A stretch of DNA of 34,068 nt from Acidobacteriota bacterium (GTDB taxonomy: Bacteria; Acidobacteriota; Terriglobia; Bryobacterales; Bryobacteraceae): positions 1 through 34,068 of the forward strand of contig VFZP01000015.1 in NCBI GenBank assembly GCA_016871115.1. The letters run 5' to 3'. Shown here piece after piece: positions 31,823 through 34,068 of the stretch. Position 1 is the stretch's first letter, and every line of letters starts with the position of its first letter. The notes under the pieces were generated by a model, which was given only the letters and a program-made list of their open reading frames with translations, did no database searches and was not told the origin of the DNA. Both the position numbers and the translations under genes were made by a program.

Positions 31823-32491
31823 GTCACGCCCGTTGTCAGACCGGGCCGAAATGCGCCCGCCGTTCATCTCCACAATGTGCCGCGCGCTGGCCAGCGCCAG
31901 GCCCGCGCCGCCGGCAAATCCGCAGCCGAACGGCTCAAACAACTGCCGCACTTCCTCTGACGATGAGGGCAGGTCCGGCGAAGAAAACTCCAGGCACACG
32001 CGGCCGGCCTCCACGGCGCTGCGAATGAACACCTCGTGGCACCGGCCGGCCATGCGATGGAACGTATTTACCAGGCTGCGAATGAGGTGGCGAGCCTGAC
32101 CGACGTCGGCGCGTATCAGCGCCAAGCCCGGAGCAAAGTGGACGCGAAACTCCGGGGGACGACTTGCGGCGCGTTCAGCCAGCGCCTCGGTCACCAGTTC
32201 GTGCAGATCGACCACCTGCGGGTTGGACGGCGCCTCCCGCAGGTAGTGAACGGCGTCATTCAGTGTGCCGTTCATCGAAAGAACAACCTCTTCGATCCGC
32301 TTCAAGTGGTCTTGCGTGCGCTGGTCGTCCTTCGGAGACACCATGCGCAGATAGTAGGCGATCGATTGAATCGTCTCAAGCGGCTGGGCCAGTTCGTGGG
32401 TGAGTTTGGCCAGCACATCAGCCGAGTTGGGAGAAGCCGCTGGTTCGTTGTGGCCGAAGTCCACGTCGAAGGCGGATGAGGGAGCACTCAT
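31787..32491 (-). CDS. Small soluble histidine-kinase-like protein
   Basis: 234 residues from ATG 32491. No membrane segment and no sensor domain. Residues 26-60 are a HisKA dimerisation helix: LAKLTHELAQPLETIQSIAYYLR, with phospho-acceptor His32 in an H-E-L-x-x-P-L motif. The ATP-binding part is shortened and divergent: the N-box reads LIRSLVNTFHRM (canonical has NAxK/NA), the G1 D-x-G box is not clear (SSPDLPSSSEEVRQLFEPFGCGF), and the G2 box AGGAGLALASARHIVEMNGGRI is good. It may be a weak kinase, phosphatase or histidine phosphotransfer protein. No response regulator is adjacent. Its 3-prime end overlaps the P-loop gene tail to tail. Confidence 0.7.
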   Translation of the reverse strand: MSAPSSAFDVDFGHNEPAASPNSADVLAKLTHELAQPLETIQSIAYYLRMVSPKDDQRTQDHLKRIEEVVLSMNGTLNDAVHYLREAPSNPQVVDLHELVTEALAERAASRPPEFRVHFAPGLALIRADVGQARHLIRSLVNTFHRMAGRCHEVFIRSAVEAGRVCLEFSSPDLPSSSEEVRQLFEPFGCGFAGGAGLALASARHIVEMNGGRISARSDNGRDLSLRGDFPVAV

Positions 32492-32506
32492 GTCTGGCAG
32501 TCCGTG

Positions 32507-32515
32507 AGAATAGCA
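32507..32515 (-). promoter_or_regulatory. Possible extended -10 of the kinase-like gene
   Basis: On the minus strand TGC-TATTCT (TGn extended -10) lies 15 bases before the ATG at 32491. It suggests the gene has its own promoter separate from the upstream glycoside-hydrolase-like gene. Confidence 0.3.
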
Positions 32516-32544
32516 CCCACTCTGAGAGCAGCGTAAAACCATAT

Positions 32545-32577
32545 TGGGGAGAATTTGTTGGAGCACGATTTTCCCCA
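32545..32577 (-). terminator. Stem-loop after the glycoside-hydrolase-like gene
   Basis: TGGGGAGAAT and ATTTTCCCCA form a 10-bp stem with one G-T pair and a 13-base loop, 89 bases after the stop of the upstream minus-strand gene. A weak T-rich stretch (GGTTTTA) follows on the minus strand. Its position, upstream of the kinase promoter, fits a terminator. Confidence 0.4.
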
Positions 32578-32665
32578 GCAAACCGCCACTCGCTTTGCCA
32601 TCTGCGTGAGCGATGACAGGCGCGGAGTTCATCGCGCGCGGAACTGCACGACGCCGGCGGCGGTC

Positions 32666-34068
32666 CTAATCGGCCTTCCGCGCAAGCCCACCGGCCACGA
32701 CTCGCACCAGATGCTGCCCGCGCGGCAACGCCAATTGGCGTACGGCCGGCATCGCGCGGTCGTCCACCTCTACCGAGGCAGGCACTTCATCGAGTAGTGC
32801 CCACGCGCGAGCGTCGCTGCTGTAGGAGAACTCGAAGCCCGAAGAGTGCAGATCGATGGTGCGCAACCGGCCGTTGAAATCGAGCAAACGAATCGGCGGC
32901 GCGGCGGGTGCGGGTTCCACCACGTGTGAGCCAGCCGGAAGCCACGCCATCTTGCCGTCCCAGAACGGCCAGGCCCGCCCGTTCACATTCACCGCGACGC
33001 TGGACGGCACTCCCAGCGGACGGGTCGACTCAACGATCGTCTTTCGCCCCGTGCGCTCCACCCGGTCCGGCACTGCGGCCGACGCGGCGAGCAAAGGAAC
33101 GTCCGGATTCAGAATCGAGTTTTCAAAGTACACCGCCACGCGGGCAAAGGCACGCGAGGCGAGGTTTACAAGCTGAAACAATACCGTACTTGTTTGTTGC
33201 TTGGTGGGATAGACGTCCTGGTAGCGCTCCACGATGTTGATATCGATGGCGAGCTTGCCGGTGCGCGGCGTGAGCGGCTCGTAGCGGCGGGCGATCTCGG
33301 GGTAGCGCTCTGGGCCCAGGTGCCAGGTGGTGGCAGGGTCTTCGATCAGGAACGGGAAATCGTGCTTATCGAGCAGCGGCAACAGGCGCGAGGCGTCTGC
33401 ACCGATGAGGTCACGCATGCGCGTGTCGTAGCGGTCGTCCGCATGAGTGAGGACCAGGCCCAGGTGCGGATGGCTTGCGCGGACGCGTTCCATCTCGGCG
33501 ATCCAGTCTTCCTGCAGGCGCTGGGCAAGCGCGGCGCGCCAATCGAGAAACTGGCGCGAGGCGGCCGCGTCGCCGCGCCGCGAGCCGCCGAAAATCTCCA
33601 CGGGATCAAAGCCCGCCGCGGCGCGGAACTCATCGCGCACGCGCGTGTTCATCGGCGTGAAGCGTGCTCGATTGTCGGCGCCTTCGAGCGATTCGAAATA
33701 CAGTTCGGCGAGATTGATGCCGTCCCAGTCGAAGCGGTTGAACAGCGCATGCGTACCAGCAGCGACGGCGCGCGCGCAGTCCGGGTCGCGGAGGTTCATC
33801 AGCCGCCGCCAGTCGAGATGCGCGTCCTGGCCGATCGCCGTTTTCTCGCGCCACTCCGGATGTTCGTGCCAGAATCGCTCGCTCAGGTGCGGGAATTCGA
33901 TCCATGCATAAACGAGGATGGCTTGGCGATGGCAAGCTTCGATGAGCTTGCGGAGGTATTCGTCTTTCTGCGGATCGGAATCGAAGAAGTGCCAGGCCGC
34001 GACGTGCAGGGCCGCGATGCCGGAGGCGCGCCAACGGGCGGCGAAGTAGTCGAGATCGACGCGGCTGC
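32666..34068 (-). CDS. TIM-barrel glycoside-hydrolase-like protein, C-terminal part
   Basis: The frame stays open to the right edge, giving 466 residues without the N-terminus. The first visible part (DYFAARWRASGIAALHVAAWHFFDSDPQKDEYLRKLIEACHRQAILVYAWIEFPHLSERFWHEHPEW) reads as alternating strand and helix of a beta/alpha barrel; the pattern of a pilgrimage through GI, LVYAWIE, then NLRDPDCARAV, FDWDGINLAELYFES and LGLVLTHADD resembles the hypothetical glycoside hydrolase (GHL/PgaB C-terminal) group that acts on polysaccharides. Acidic residues in DGINLAELYFE and THADDRYD are candidates for the active site. The last 150 residues are beta-rich with GSHVVEP and a C-terminal LPRGQHLVRVV strand, a probable sandwich domain. 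Substrate is not identifiable. Confidence 0.65.
   Translation of the reverse strand, partial: SRVDLDYFAARWRASGIAALHVAAWHFFDSDPQKDEYLRKLIEACHRQAILVYAWIEFPHLSERFWHEHPEWREKTAIGQDAHLDWRRLMNLRDPDCARAVAAGTHALFNRFDWDGINLAELYFESLEGADNRARFTPMNTRVRDEFRAAAGFDPVEIFGGSRRGDAAASRQFLDWRAALAQRLQEDWIAEMERVRASHPHLGLVLTHADDRYDTRMRDLIGADASRLLPLLDKHDFPFLIEDPATTWHLGPERYPEIARRYEPLTPRTGKLAIDINIVERYQDVYPTKQQTSTVLFQLVNLASRAFARVAVYFENSILNPDVPLLAASAAVPDRVERTGRKTIVESTRPLGVPSSVAVNVNGRAWPFWDGKMAWLPAGSHVVEPAPAAPPIRLLDFNGRLRTIDLHSSGFEFSYSSDARAWALLDEVPASVEVDDRAMPAVRQLALPRGQHLVRVVAGGLARKAD

Noticed and set aside
32555-32567. A riboswitch or attenuator in the kinase-like gene leader
   Set aside because: Only one simple hairpin is visible and it lies upstream of the likely promoter, so a terminator of the preceding gene is simpler.

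Overview
The window is GC-rich, densely coded and Gram-negative. The lipid A genes lpxA and lpxD, a TonB-dependent receptor with an N-terminal carboxypeptidase-regulatory-like domain, Tat-exported sulfatases, exported PIG-L (LmbE) proteins, a beta-propeller protein and an exported intradiol dioxygenase together suggest an Acidobacteriota genome of the Bryobacterales/Solibacter type. That placement is inference from gene content; there is no rRNA or other phylogenetic marker here.

Layout. Positions 1-2200 hold the end of an amidohydrolase, a small DUF454 membrane protein and an Nramp-like transporter that lacks the usual metal-binding motifs. From 10073 down to 2360 runs an apparent eight-gene minus-strand operon with mostly ATGA/GTGA stop-start overlaps: three PIG-L family proteins, a SAM methyltransferase, an FkbM methyltransferase with an internal stop, a CusF-SCO1 copper protein, a TPR protein and an FAD oxidoreductase. 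Two more PIG-L genes and an enoyl-CoA hydratase follow on the plus strand (10054-12774). This makes five PIG-L paralogues in a row: two keep the metal-binding HHDDH motif and three have lost its His and first Asp.

Positions 12931-16748 hold a small membrane protein, a TonB receptor with a His/Glu-rich loop (possible metal uptake), a YggU/DUF167 protein and an exported PA14 protein. Positions 16.8-23.4 kb are a catabolic region in which three genes are broken: an HpcH/HpaI aldolase and two sulfatases carry in-frame stops, frameshifts or a missing start codon. Between them sit intact genes for a WD40-like protein, an intradiol dioxygenase and a formyltransferase-like protein.

Positions 23.4-29.8 kb (minus strand) encode lpxA followed by a complete tripartite RND efflux system (TolC, RND pump, adaptor) as one overlapping operon. 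lpxD is divergent from lpxA across 22 bp that contain a symmetric -10 element. The right end holds a MobB-like P-loop protein, a small histidine-kinase-like protein and the 3-prime part of a TIM-barrel glycoside-hydrolase-like gene.

Four intergenic regions (10.85-11.05, 12.78-12.92, 19.08-19.35 and 30.87-31.18 kb) carry copies of one modular palindromic repeat family. The last copy is organised as a 266-bp MITE-like element with inverted ends. No tRNA, rRNA, CRISPR array, transposase or phage gene was seen.
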